10,496 nucleotides of DNA from CAZEUZ01 sp964515805 (GTDB lineage Bacteria; Pseudomonadota; Gammaproteobacteria; Pseudomonadales; Cellvibrionaceae), in contig CAZEUZ010000160.1 in NCBI GenBank assembly GCA_964515805.1, positions 1-10,496 on the forward strand, written 5' to 3'. A model generated the notes under the pieces. The model saw only the letters and a list, made by a program, of their open reading frames with translations. It ran no database searches and was not told where the DNA came from. Position 1 is the first letter of the stretch; each line of letters opens with the position of its first letter. Shown here in pieces: positions 1 through 7,200 of the stretch. The translations under genes were made by a program, and so were the position numbers.

Positions 1-261
1 TTCAATCGTTGGCAAAACCCCGATTTTAATAGCGATAGGAGGCAGATCTTCAATTAATGCATCTAATTGTTGAGCTAATAGTGAGGTTGTTACTGGCGCT
101 ACGTGTTTTACACCCTGGGTATTTTGCGCGGTAATCGCTGTTATAGCGCTACAACCATAAGTATCAAGATCGGCAAAAGTTTTTATATCTGCCTGAATGC
201 CAGCGCCAGCGCCGGAATCTGAGGCAGCGATCGTCCATGAGATAGGTTGTCTGTTTTTCAT
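1..261 (-). CDS. thiD: ThiD, hydroxymethylpyrimidine / phosphomethylpyrimidine kinase (partial, N-terminal 87 residues)
   Basis: ThiD phosphorylates 4-amino-5-hydroxymethyl-2-methylpyrimidine and then its monophosphate, giving the pyrimidine half of thiamin in the cytoplasm. Translating the minus strand from the ATG at 261 gives an open frame to the window edge. It begins MKNRQPISWTIAASDSGAGA and continues with GIQADIKTFADL, then ITAITAQNTQGV and AIKIGVL. These are the glycine-rich SDSGxGAGIQAD substrate/nucleotide loop, the TAxTAQNTxGV segment and the KIGxL strand of the ribokinase-like ThiD family. An AGG lies about 8 nt upstream of the ATG and supports this start. About two thirds of the gene, including the catalytic C-terminal part, is outside the window, so a fusion to ThiE cannot be excluded. 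The gene is divergent from the cyo cluster. I see no TPP riboswitch in the 107-bp spacer. Confidence 0.9.
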   Translation of the reverse strand, partial: MKNRQPISWTIAASDSGAGAGIQADIKTFADLDTYGCSAITAITAQNTQGVKHVAPVTTSLLAQQLDALIEDLPPIAIKIGVLPTIE

Positions 262-368
262 TGCAGCCTAAAAGTTAATTGGTTGGATTAAAAAAGTCGT
301 CTGTATGATTCCCGATCATTATAATGACAACGTAAATGTAAATTCATCCTTATGTAAGGCACATTGAA
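262..368. promoter_or_regulatory. Divergent thiD / cyoA intergenic region with palindromic -10-like site
   Basis: This 107-bp AT-rich spacer must hold promoters for both thiD (leftward) and the cyo cluster (rightward). A perfect TATAAT lies at 320-325 on the plus strand. It sits inside the perfect 12-bp palindrome TCATTATAATGA (316-327), so the minus strand also reads TATAAT at 323-318. No good -35 lies 16-18 bp upstream on either strand. A second plus-strand possibility is TTGGAT (283-288) with TATGAT (304-309), but its 15-bp spacer is short. The palindrome could be an operator overlapping the promoter. It is not a convincing Fur, FNR or ArcA site by eye. An AAGG at 356-359 serves as ribosome binding site for cyoA. 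Confidence 0.45.
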
Positions 369-1226
369 GTGAAAAGGCGAATAGCTACTCTTTTTAAATT
401 ATTTTTTCTTACCTTCATCACACTAACCATTCTCGGCTGCGACTATAAGTTGTTTGATCCGAAGGGACCGATAGCAGACACACAGATGACGTTGATTATC
501 GCATCTGCCTTAATCATGCTAATCGTTGTGATCCCGGTGATCATCATGGGTATTTGGTTCCCCATACGCTACCGCAGCAAAAATCGCAACCAAGAATACA
601 AGCCCGACTGGGAGCATTCGAATAAAATCGAGGTGGTAGTCTGGGCTATCCCAATCTTGATTATTGCTGTATTGGGAACTATCACTTACATCACCAGTTA
701 CTCATTGGATCCACGCAGACCTATCGAATCCGACAAACCAACGATGGTGGTGCAAGTGGTGGCAATGGACTGGAAATGGCTGTTTATTTATCCAGAATAC
801 GGTATTGCGACCGTTAACGAAACAGCCTTACCGGTAAATGTACCGGTAGAATACCTGGTAACGTCGGACACCGTGATGAACTCCTTTTTCATACCAAATC
901 TTGGCACACAGATCTATGCCATGTCCGGCATGGAAAATCGTTTACACCTCATGGCGACGGAGAAAGGTATCTATCCCGGGTTTTCTTCCAACTACAGCGG
1001 TTTCGGCTTTTCCGGGATGAAATTCTCTGCTATTGCCAAATCACAACAAGCATTCAACCAATGGGTTGAAAATATAAAGCAATCTGCAAATCCGTTAGAT
1101 GATGACGCTTTTGCAGAGCTTCGAATCAAATCCAAAGATGTACCTCCCACCCATTTCTCATACGTTGATCCACTTTTATTTAGCAATATCATCGAAAAAT
1201 ACGTTGGAGCATTAAATGGCGAGTAA
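369..1226 (+). CDS. cyoA: Cytochrome bo3 ubiquinol oxidase subunit II (CyoA)
   Basis: Subunit II of the inner-membrane haem-copper quinol oxidase that transfers electrons from ubiquinol to oxygen while pumping protons. The 285-residue protein has a lipoprotein signal peptide ending ILGC (Cys24), two transmembrane segments (about 41-62 and 88-108) and a periplasmic cupredoxin domain with MDWKWLFIYPE (133-143), VMNSFFIPNLGTQIYAM and the SGFGFSGMKF stretch. Cys24 is the only cysteine, so the CuA-binding CxxxC motif of cytochrome c oxidases is absent. That is the mark of a quinol oxidase. Asp at +2 after the lipid-modified Cys fits retention in the inner membrane (Lol avoidance). The start is GTG at 369, with AAGG 9 nt upstream and the signal peptide following directly. 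The gene overlaps cyoB by 11 bases. It is slightly shorter than E. coli CyoA (315). Confidence 0.96.
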   Translation: MKRRIATLFKLFFLTFITLTILGCDYKLFDPKGPIADTQMTLIIASALIMLIVVIPVIIMGIWFPIRYRSKNRNQEYKPDWEHSNKIEVVVWAIPILIIAVLGTITYITSYSLDPRRPIESDKPTMVVQVVAMDWKWLFIYPEYGIATVNETALPVNVPVEYLVTSDTVMNSFFIPNLGTQIYAMSGMENRLHLMATEKGIYPGFSSNYSGFGFSGMKFSAIAKSQQAFNQWVENIKQSANPLDDDAFAELRIKSKDVPPTHFSYVDPLLFSNIIEKYVGALNGE

Positions 1227-3339
1227 CTACACACTAGTCACCGATCCACACATTATTTTCGGCAGACTAACCTTCGACTCTATACCCTTTTACGACCCGG
1301 TATTAGTCACTACCTTCTCAGTGGTTGTGATCGGGGCTCTCGGTATATTGGGAGCAACTACCTACTTTGGCAAATGGAAATACCTGTGGGAAGAATGGTT
1401 TACGTCGGTAGATCATAAAAAAATAGGGGTAATGTACATCATTGCCTCATTTGTCATGTTGATAAGAGGCTTTTCTGACGCGCTACTGATGCGCTCTCAG
1501 CAGGCGATGGCAGTAGCAGAGGAATCCGGCGCAGGTTACCTACCTCCTGAGCATTACGATCAAATTTTCACTGCTCATGGCGTAATTATGATTTTCTTTG
1601 TCGCCATGCCATTCGTTGTAGGGTTAATGAACATTGTCGTGCCGTTGCAAATTGGCGCACGAGACGTGGCCTTTCCATTTTTGAATTCCCTCAGCTTTTG
1701 GCTGTTTGTCGCCGGGGCTATTTTGATTAATGTTTCCTTATTTCTTGGGGAGTTTGCCGCCACCGGTTGGTTGGCCTACCCACCTTTATCAGGTCTGGAA
1801 TACAGCCCGTGGGTGGGGGTAGACTATTGGCTCTGGAGCTTACAGATATCGGGCATTGGAACTCTGCTAACAGGTATTAATTTCGTTGTCACTATCCTGC
1901 GCATGCGTGCGCCTGGTATGACTCTGATGAAAATGCCGGTCTTCACTTGGACTGCATTCTGCGCCAACGGTTTGATAATTGCGGCCTTCCCCATATTAAC
2001 GGTGACAATCACGTTATTGACATTGGATCGTTACCTAGGCACCCACTTCTTCACCGGTGATATGGGTGGCAACCAGATGATGTACGTTAATCTGATTTGG
2101 GCTTGGGGTCACCCTGAAGTATACATACTCATTCTGCCCGCATTCGGCGTGTTTTCTGAAATCACTGCTACTTTTTCACGCAAGCGTCTGTTTGGCTATA
2201 CTTCGCTGGTGTGGGCGACGGCAGCTATTATGCTGCTGTCTTTCGTCGTCTGGTTACACCATTTCTTTACTATGGGGGCAGGCGCTAGCGTCAATGCATT
2301 TTTTGGCATAGCCACTATGATTATCGCCATCCCGACAGGTGTAAAGCTATTCAACTGGTTGTTCACCATGTACAAAGGCAAGGTTGAATACACTTCACCG
2401 ATGTGGTGGACAGTGGCTTTCTTTATGACATTTGCCATCGGCGGTATGACCGGGGTTATGCTGGCGATACCTGCCGCCAACTATGTGTTACACAACAGTT
2501 TATTCTTGGTTGCCCACTTCCATAATGTCATTATCGGTGGTGCTCTGTTTGGCTACTTTGCAGGATTAACCTACTGGTTCCCTAAAGCAACCGGATTCAA
2601 GCTCGATGAAACGCTAGGTAAATGGGCCTGCGGTCTCTGGACAGTGGGATTCTTTTTCGCATTTATGCCTCTGTACGTACTCGGCTTTATGGGTATGACG
2701 CGTCGATTAAATTACTACGACAACCCCGTGTGGAACGACTGGCTGATGATTGCAGGCTTCGGGGCAATAATTATTCTGTTTGGAATATTTGTACAGTTCT
2801 ACCAAATTTTTGCCAGCATCCGTGATCACAAGAGGAATGCAGATATTACTGGCGATCCTTGGGATGCGAGAACCTTGGAGTGGGCAACATCATCGCCACC
2901 ACCATTCTATAATTTCGCTAAAATTCCCCATGTGAGAGACCGAGATCACTTCCACGACTTGAAAAAATATGATCTCGCCTACAAACGTCCCGAAAATTAT
3001 GAGCGCATCCATATGCCTAAAAACACTTGGGCAGGAGTAGTGATCAGCGCTTTCTCCGTCATGATGGGCTTCGGTATGGTATGGCACATGTGGTGGATGG
3101 CAATTTTGGGAACACTCGGCATGCTTGTCAGTTGGATCGCCTATACTTTTGAAAAGGAAAAAAGCTACTACGTTGAAATAGAAGAAATTGAAGCGATAGA
3201 AAACCGGCATCACCAAGCGATTGCCCAATCTCGTCAACGGACTGACGAAGCAGCTAAAGAAAGGAAGCAAACCGCCACTAATGCTACAGGCGACAAACAT
3301 CCTGCTAGTGACAATAAACCTATGCCTATCAGTATTTAA
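1216..3339 (+). CDS. cyoB: Cytochrome bo3 ubiquinol oxidase subunit I (CyoB)
   Basis: Catalytic haem-copper subunit carrying low-spin haem b, the high-spin haem and CuB. At 707 residues it is longer than E. coli CyoB (663). Compared with the E. coli protein as I recall it, key residues fall at a constant +15 offset: haem ligands His121, His434 and His436, CuB ligands His299, His348 and His349, the redox-linked Tyr303, D-channel Asp150 and Glu301 (in GHPEVY), K-channel Lys377, and His426. Quinone-site residues Arg84, Asp88, His113 and Gln116 are also present. All required side chains are therefore intact. The C-terminal tail (about 665-707) is hydrophilic, rich in Lys, Gln, Ala and Thr, and about 30 residues longer than in E. 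coli. The ATG overlaps the end of cyoA, with GGAG at 1206-1209 giving a 6-nt spacing. This favours translational coupling. Confidence 0.98.
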   Translation: MASNYTLVTDPHIIFGRLTFDSIPFYDPVLVTTFSVVVIGALGILGATTYFGKWKYLWEEWFTSVDHKKIGVMYIIASFVMLIRGFSDALLMRSQQAMAVAEESGAGYLPPEHYDQIFTAHGVIMIFFVAMPFVVGLMNIVVPLQIGARDVAFPFLNSLSFWLFVAGAILINVSLFLGEFAATGWLAYPPLSGLEYSPWVGVDYWLWSLQISGIGTLLTGINFVVTILRMRAPGMTLMKMPVFTWTAFCANGLIIAAFPILTVTITLLTLDRYLGTHFFTGDMGGNQMMYVNLIWAWGHPEVYILILPAFGVFSEITATFSRKRLFGYTSLVWATAAIMLLSFVVWLHHFFTMGAGASVNAFFGIATMIIAIPTGVKLFNWLFTMYKGKVEYTSPMWWTVAFFMTFAIGGMTGVMLAIPAANYVLHNSLFLVAHFHNVIIGGALFGYFAGLTYWFPKATGFKLDETLGKWACGLWTVGFFFAFMPLYVLGFMGMTRRLNYYDNPVWNDWLMIAGFGAIIILFGIFVQFYQIFASIRDHKRNADITGDPWDARTLEWATSSPPPFYNFAKIPHVRDRDHFHDLKKYDLAYKRPENYERIHMPKNTWAGVVISAFSVMMGFGMVWHMWWMAILGTLGMLVSWIAYTFEKEKSYYVEIEEIEAIENRHHQAIAQSRQRTDEAAKERKQTATNATGDKHPASDNKPMPISI

Positions 3340-3372
3340 CATATGTCTAGTAATCAGAGAGATGAATAAACT

Positions 3373-3996
3373 ATGAGCGCAGTACTTACCGCACCACCAC
3401 CCGAGTACACCGGTTATGTGGAAAAAGAGCATCACCATGATTACGGTGGCGACACAGTCTTCGGTTTTTGGATGTATATCCTCAGTGACTGCATCTTATT
3501 CGCCACTCTTTTTGCGGTATACGCGGTACTTGGAGGCAACTTTGCCGCTGCTATCACTGACAAAGACTTGTTCGACCTAAACTACGTGCTTGGTGAAACC
3601 GCCTTGTTGTTATTCAGCAGTTTCACTTTTGGCATGGCCATGCTCGAAGCAAACAAGAACAATATAAGCGGCCTATTCAACTGGCTTGGCATTACCTGGC
3701 TACTGGGTTTTGGATTTCTGGCAATGGAAATCAATGAGTTTATTCATTTTACTAACGAGGGCGGCGCTCCATGGGCAAGTGGCGCCTGGGCGGCTTTCTA
3801 TGCTCTGATTGGCACTCATGGTCTGCACGTATTCGCAGGTATGGTATGGATGATTATCCTCGCTGTAATGATAAATAACGACGGTCTTACCGGAGACAAT
3901 AAAGTGCGTTTAGTCTGTTTGAGTCTATTCTGGCATTTCTTAGACATCATCTGGATATGTGTGTTTAGCTTTGTTTACTTAATGGGGGTTCTCTAA
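3373..3996 (+). CDS. cyoC: Cytochrome bo3 ubiquinol oxidase subunit III (CyoC)
   Basis: Subunit III of the bo3 oxidase, an integral membrane protein that stabilises the core and supports proton uptake. The 207 residues (E. coli 204) begin with a hydrophilic His-rich head (EKEHHHDYGG). Five hydrophobic helices follow, with the family stretches FGFWMYILSDCILFATLFA, LLLFSSFTFGMAM, FLAMEINEF, LIGTHGLHVFAGMVWM and SLFWHFLDIIWICVFSFVYL. The start ATG at 3373 is preceded by AGAGAG (3356-3361). A tiny frame (ATG at 3343, 8 codons) lies in the 33-bp gap after cyoB but has no supporting evidence as a gene. The stop overlaps the cyoD start as TAATG. Confidence 0.97.
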   Translation: MSAVLTAPPPEYTGYVEKEHHHDYGGDTVFGFWMYILSDCILFATLFAVYAVLGGNFAAAITDKDLFDLNYVLGETALLLFSSFTFGMAMLEANKNNISGLFNWLGITWLLGFGFLAMEINEFIHFTNEGGAPWASGAWAAFYALIGTHGLHVFAGMVWMIILAVMINNDGLTGDNKVRLVCLSLFWHFLDIIWICVFSFVYLMGVL

Positions 3997-4334
3997 TGGG
4001 TAGCGACCAGACGACTGGGCATGGTGGTGGCGCACACGGCAGTGTGCGGGAGTATGTTACCGGTTTAATTCTTTCTATCATACTCACCGCTATTGCCTTC
4101 GGCGTAGTGATGACTGGCATTATGACGGGCACTTCAGCAATCATTTTGATTCTACTTTGCGCGGTAGGTCAAGTGATGGTGCAGCTGGTCTTTTTCCTGC
4201 ATATGAACGCATCTTCCGAACAGCTATGGAATACATCCTCTGCCATTTTTACGGTGATTTTAATCGCCATACTCATCATCGGCTCTATATGGATTATGGC
4301 TCACCTAAATCACAATATGTTGATGGGTCACTGA
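3996..4334 (+). CDS. cyoD: Cytochrome bo3 ubiquinol oxidase subunit IV (CyoD)
   Basis: Small membrane subunit IV that helps assemble the CuB/haem core of subunit I. The 112 residues show a His/Gly-rich cytoplasmic head (TTGHGGGAHGSVREYVTG) and three transmembrane helices (about 21-43, 48-71 and 83-104). Family motifs include GLILSIILT, VQLVFFLHMN and IIGSIWIMAHLNHNMLMGH, closely matching E. coli CyoD (109 residues). The ATG shares one base with the cyoC stop (TAATG). A GGGGG run 7 nt upstream can serve as ribosome binding site, so the two genes are probably translationally coupled. The gene following is not cyoE. Confidence 0.96.
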   Translation: MGSDQTTGHGGGAHGSVREYVTGLILSIILTAIAFGVVMTGIMTGTSAIILILLCAVGQVMVQLVFFLHMNASSEQLWNTSSAIFTVILIAILIIGSIWIMAHLNHNMLMGH

Positions 4335-4341
4335 TATAAAT

Positions 4342-4968
4342 ATGAACGAGTCCCGGTCGAGAAAAATCGTTTTCGGTTCACTACTTGGTGCCACGGCACT
4401 TATTGTCTTGTTGACTTACCTACTGCTAACTTCAGATGATCTGCGCCCAAGTACATTAGGTGGCGGGGACGGCAAATTTGGCGGTGAATTCACACTACAG
4501 AGTTTAGGTGGTGACGTTTCTCTTAGCGATTTTCGTGGCAAAGTTGTCATGCTTTACTTTGGCTTTACTCAGTGTAAAGAAGTCTGCCCGATGTCGATGG
4601 GAACTATCAGAAATACTTTATTAAAAATGCAGCAAAACGAACTGGAACAAGTACAGGTTGTGCTAGTCAGTTTTGACCCAGAGAGGGACACGTTGAAAGC
4701 CCTGGATGAATACAGTAAGAAATATCACCCCAATATTGTCGGCGTTACAGGATCAAAACAGCAAATCGAAGAAGTTATCGATAACTACGGAGCATTCTTT
4801 CGACTGGATGGAGTCGAATTAACGGAAGCTGAGCAGAGCGATTTAAATTACGCGTTTAGACACAGTTCTCGCTACTACATCATCGACCAAGAAGGTGAAT
4901 TAGTAGACGCCATGCGCCATAGTTCCACCGCTAATGAGTTGGCGGCACGAATCAGGACATTAATCTAG
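4342..4968 (+). CDS. SCO1/SenC/PrrC-family copper chaperone / thiol-disulfide protein
   Basis: SCO proteins are membrane-anchored, periplasm-facing thioredoxin-fold proteins that deliver copper to, or reduce cysteines in, haem-copper oxidases. The 208-residue sequence has one N-terminal transmembrane anchor (about 10-30). A thioredoxin-like domain (about 45-208) contains FGFTQCKEVCP with the CxxxC pair Cys78/Cys82, the family hallmark VSFDPERDT (109-117) and the distal copper-ligand His174 in FRHSSRYYIID. All three copper ligands are therefore present. The ATG lies 7 nt after the cyoD stop, with only a weak ribosome binding site, so coupling to cyoD is likely. CyoA has no CuA centre, so the usual target of SCO is missing. 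CuB assembly or a redox role is the likelier job here (inference). Confidence 0.93.
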   Translation: MNESRSRKIVFGSLLGATALIVLLTYLLLTSDDLRPSTLGGGDGKFGGEFTLQSLGGDVSLSDFRGKVVMLYFGFTQCKEVCPMSMGTIRNTLLKMQQNELEQVQVVLVSFDPERDTLKALDEYSKKYHPNIVGVTGSKQQIEEVIDNYGAFFRLDGVELTEAEQSDLNYAFRHSSRYYIIDQEGELVDAMRHSSTANELAARIRTLI

Positions 4969-4981
4969 CTGGAGAAAATCA

Positions 4982-6187
4982 TTGTTTAAAGCAACACGAT
5001 TATCTGTTTTATTTTCCGGAATTTGCGCACTTATACTGAGTATGGGTATCGCTCGCTATAGCCTGACACCGATGATTCCTCACATGCAATCGCAGTTAGA
5101 TCTTACTGAAAGTGGAGCAGGCCTACTTGCAGGCTTGAACTATTGGGGGTATTTAACAGGCCTGTTTATCGTGTGGCTAGTGAGTGATTTACGGGCGAAA
5201 GACTTCTTTTACCGCTACGGTCTACTGGTTGCTGCGTTGGCAACAGCAATTATGGCGGCCCACGAACATCCAGTGGTATGGTACGCAAGCCGTTTTTTTA
5301 CCGGAGTCGCCAGTGCGACCGGTTTTATGTTGGGCGCTGGTCTTATTCTCAATTGGTTACACCATAACGGTTACCGTCAAGAACTAGGCATTCATTTTTC
5401 CGGTTTAGGACTCGGAATCGTTATCAGCGCATTAGTAGTAGATGCCACAGGCCTCGATTCCCTGTTTGAACTAAATTGGCGTCTTCAATGGGTCATTTTA
5501 GCATTGGTAGGATTCGTATTTTTCATTCCGGCAGTGACACTACTGCCAATGCCTAAAAAAAATGAAATTGAAATGTCTCGCATGGATGATCTAGGCAATA
5601 AATCGCGACTGCCTTCTAAAAAGTGGTTATGGTTGATGTCGGCTGCCTACTTCTGCGCAGGATTTAGCAACACATTGAATATTACATTTACCTCTCTAAT
5701 TACTGAACTACAGCCACTGGCAGGCTTTGGTGAAAGAATGTGGTTACTGGTGGGCATAACAGCGACTATTGCACCCTTTGTCTGGGATCGAATCGCCAGG
5801 AGTATAGGAAAACTGAATGCATTAAAACTAGCTTTTACTATAGGCGTTATCGGTAATATTAGCTTGGCTACCAGCAATAGTTTAACAAGCACTGCCATTG
5901 CCGCTTTATTATTCGGCCTCACATTCATGGGCATTGTTTCCCTTACATTGAGTACAGTCGGTCAGCTATACGGTTTAAGAGCATCTCAAGTAATGGCCCA
6001 ACTGACATTGGGTTATTGCATCGCTCAAATTCTCTCACCTGTTATCTCCGGATTTGTCGCCGAAGCAACTGGTAGCTTCCGCCTTCCACTTTATATTGTC
6101 AGCGCAATCATGATCGTTGGGATGTTATGTCTACTTGCATTGCGCAGCGAACATGAAGAACTTCGTCAAACCCATTCACCCAAATGA
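4982..6187 (+). CDS. MFS transporter, YbfB/YjiJ-like family
   Basis: Major facilitator superfamily inner-membrane transporter of 401 residues with about 12 hydrophobic segments in two halves. The halves are split by a charged loop at about 188-214 (MPKKNEIEMSRMDDLGNKSR). The N-terminal region (IARYSLTPMIPHMQSQLDL, then GAGLLAGLNYWGYLTG) and RFFTGVASATGFMLGAG match the YbfB/YjiJ-type MFS proteins (Pfam MFS_4 as I recall it). Their substrates are mostly unknown. The start is TTG at 4982, chosen because GGAG (4971-4974) lies 7 nt upstream and the next in-frame ATG (5042) would remove part of helix 1. It follows the SCO gene by 13 nt. E. coli also has an MFS gene (ampG) near its cyo operon, but this protein does not resemble AmpG. 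The neighbouring binding protein gene hints at a siderophore-related substrate, which is inference only. Confidence 0.85.
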   Translation: MFKATRLSVLFSGICALILSMGIARYSLTPMIPHMQSQLDLTESGAGLLAGLNYWGYLTGLFIVWLVSDLRAKDFFYRYGLLVAALATAIMAAHEHPVVWYASRFFTGVASATGFMLGAGLILNWLHHNGYRQELGIHFSGLGLGIVISALVVDATGLDSLFELNWRLQWVILALVGFVFFIPAVTLLPMPKKNEIEMSRMDDLGNKSRLPSKKWLWLMSAAYFCAGFSNTLNITFTSLITELQPLAGFGERMWLLVGITATIAPFVWDRIARSIGKLNALKLAFTIGVIGNISLATSNSLTSTAIAALLFGLTFMGIVSLTLSTVGQLYGLRASQVMAQLTLGYCIAQILSPVISGFVAEATGSFRLPLYIVSAIMIVGMLCLLALRSEHEELRQTHSPK

Positions 6188-6216
6188 CAAGCATAAATTA
6201 AAGAATACAGTTGCTA

Positions 6217-7188
6217 ATGACGACGCCAAATACAAGTTGGTTTGTTGGCATTACAACGTTGGCGCTTTGTAATATCAGTGGGTTGTCTTTCGCCGGTTCC
6301 TATGAAATCACCGACTCCTTTGGTAAGCACCGATTACAAAAACCGCCCGAGCGGGTTGTCGTCACCGACTGGACGTTACTGGAACAACTACTTGAACTCG
6401 ATATAACACCAGTTGGCGCACCTGAACTTGATCGTTACCGCCGTTATGTTGTACAGCCTGCTTTGTCAAAAGACATGGTTGACATTGGACTTCGTCGCTC
6501 ACCTGACCTGCAGATACTACAATCTTTGGAGCCAGACGCTATTATTATTGGTACTGACCAAAAAGCGCTGGCAAGAGCTTTATCTCGTACTGCACCGGTT
6601 TTTTACTACAATAACTTTAGCAAGAAGTACCGCGATAACGGCGAAAAGGCACGGGCTCGTTTTTTGCAGCTGGCTGATTTATTTCGGAGGAAAGCTCTAG
6701 CTCAAACTAAACTGGCAGCTATGGATAAAGACATTAAAAGTCTAAGACAAAAATTGGATCAACACTTTGTTGGTGGGCTCCCAAAAGTGACCTTGATTCG
6801 TTTTAGCAAGGCAAAAAAAGCCTTTGATGAACAGAAAATTTTGGTTTATGGGCATAATAGTATACCCATGCACGTCATTGAAAAACTTGGCATGACATCG
6901 AATGTAGGGACAGGACACTCAAAATGGGGCCATGAGGAATGGCCAGTTTCTCGACTCAAAGATATAACTAAAGATGTTATCTTGTATATAGAACCGTTAG
7001 ACACAAGTGAAGATTTTTTGTTGTCAGAAGAGTGGCTTTCTATCCCAGCTGTGAAGCAAGGTCGTATACATCCAATGCCCCCAGCTTGGTCATATGGTGG
7101 CGCCATGTCACTGCTTTACAACGCTCGTGCTATTTACCGTGTTTTGATGGAACGACCTAATCTGTCGTCCGCTCAAAGCCCTCGTTAG
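6217..7188 (+). CDS. FhuD-like periplasmic ferrisiderophore-binding protein
   Basis: Periplasmic binding protein of the FhuD/BtuF class (PF01497 type), which usually hands iron-siderophores to an ABC importer. It has a signal peptide with a hydrophobic core (WFVGITTLALCNISGL) and a likely cleavage after SFA. The FhuD-like order follows: PPERVVVTDWTLLEQLLELD, TPVGAPELDRYRRYV, MVDIGLRRSPDLQILQSLEPD, a long helical linker (about 145-185), ILVYGHNSIPMHVIEKLG and the terminal GRIHPMPPAWSYGGAMSLL. The last matches the RFQRVPAVWFYGATLS region of E. coli FhuD. I chose ATG at 6217. The in-frame TTG at 6211 (two codons longer) has better spacing to AAAGAA (6200-6205) and is a real alternative. The gene ends the plus-strand cluster, about 29 nt after the MFS gene and 12 bp from the convergent sigma gene. 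No FhuB/FhuC partner is in the window. Confidence 0.88.
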   Translation: MTTPNTSWFVGITTLALCNISGLSFAGSYEITDSFGKHRLQKPPERVVVTDWTLLEQLLELDITPVGAPELDRYRRYVVQPALSKDMVDIGLRRSPDLQILQSLEPDAIIIGTDQKALARALSRTAPVFYYNNFSKKYRDNGEKARARFLQLADLFRRKALAQTKLAAMDKDIKSLRQKLDQHFVGGLPKVTLIRFSKAKKAFDEQKILVYGHNSIPMHVIEKLGMTSNVGTGHSKWGHEEWPVSRLKDITKDVILYIEPLDTSEDFLLSEEWLSIPAVKQGRIHPMPPAWSYGGAMSLLYNARAIYRVLMERPNLSSAQSPR

Positions 7189-7200
7189 TTTAGCTTCACA

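Noticed and set aside
316..327. Fur box at the cyo promoter
   Set aside because: The hexamers resemble parts of a Fur site, but their overlap and symmetry do not fit the 19-bp or 7-1-7 Fur consensus.
262..368. TPP riboswitch upstream of thiD
   Set aside because: The spacer is short, shared with the cyo promoter, and shows no thi-box-like CTGAGA or paired helices.
2196..2480. Minus-strand open frame opposite the middle of cyoB
   Set aside because: Antisense to the most conserved part of CyoB; composition mirrors the membrane-helix codons of the sense strand.
2890..3438. Long minus-strand open frame (182 codons) opposite the end of cyoB and start of cyoC
   Set aside because: It lies wholly antisense to two well-matched genes, has Cys/His-rich composition typical of a shadow frame, and resembles no family I know.
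4982..6187. AmpG permease, the MFS gene found near cyo in E. coli
   Set aside because: The N-terminal motifs and two-half layout fit YbfB/YjiJ-type proteins, and the length is shorter than AmpG.
6217..7188. Lipoprotein assignment for the FhuD-like protein from the cysteine in its signal peptide (TLALCN)
   Set aside because: Leu directly before the Cys breaks the lipobox rule; a standard signal peptidase I site after SFA fits better.
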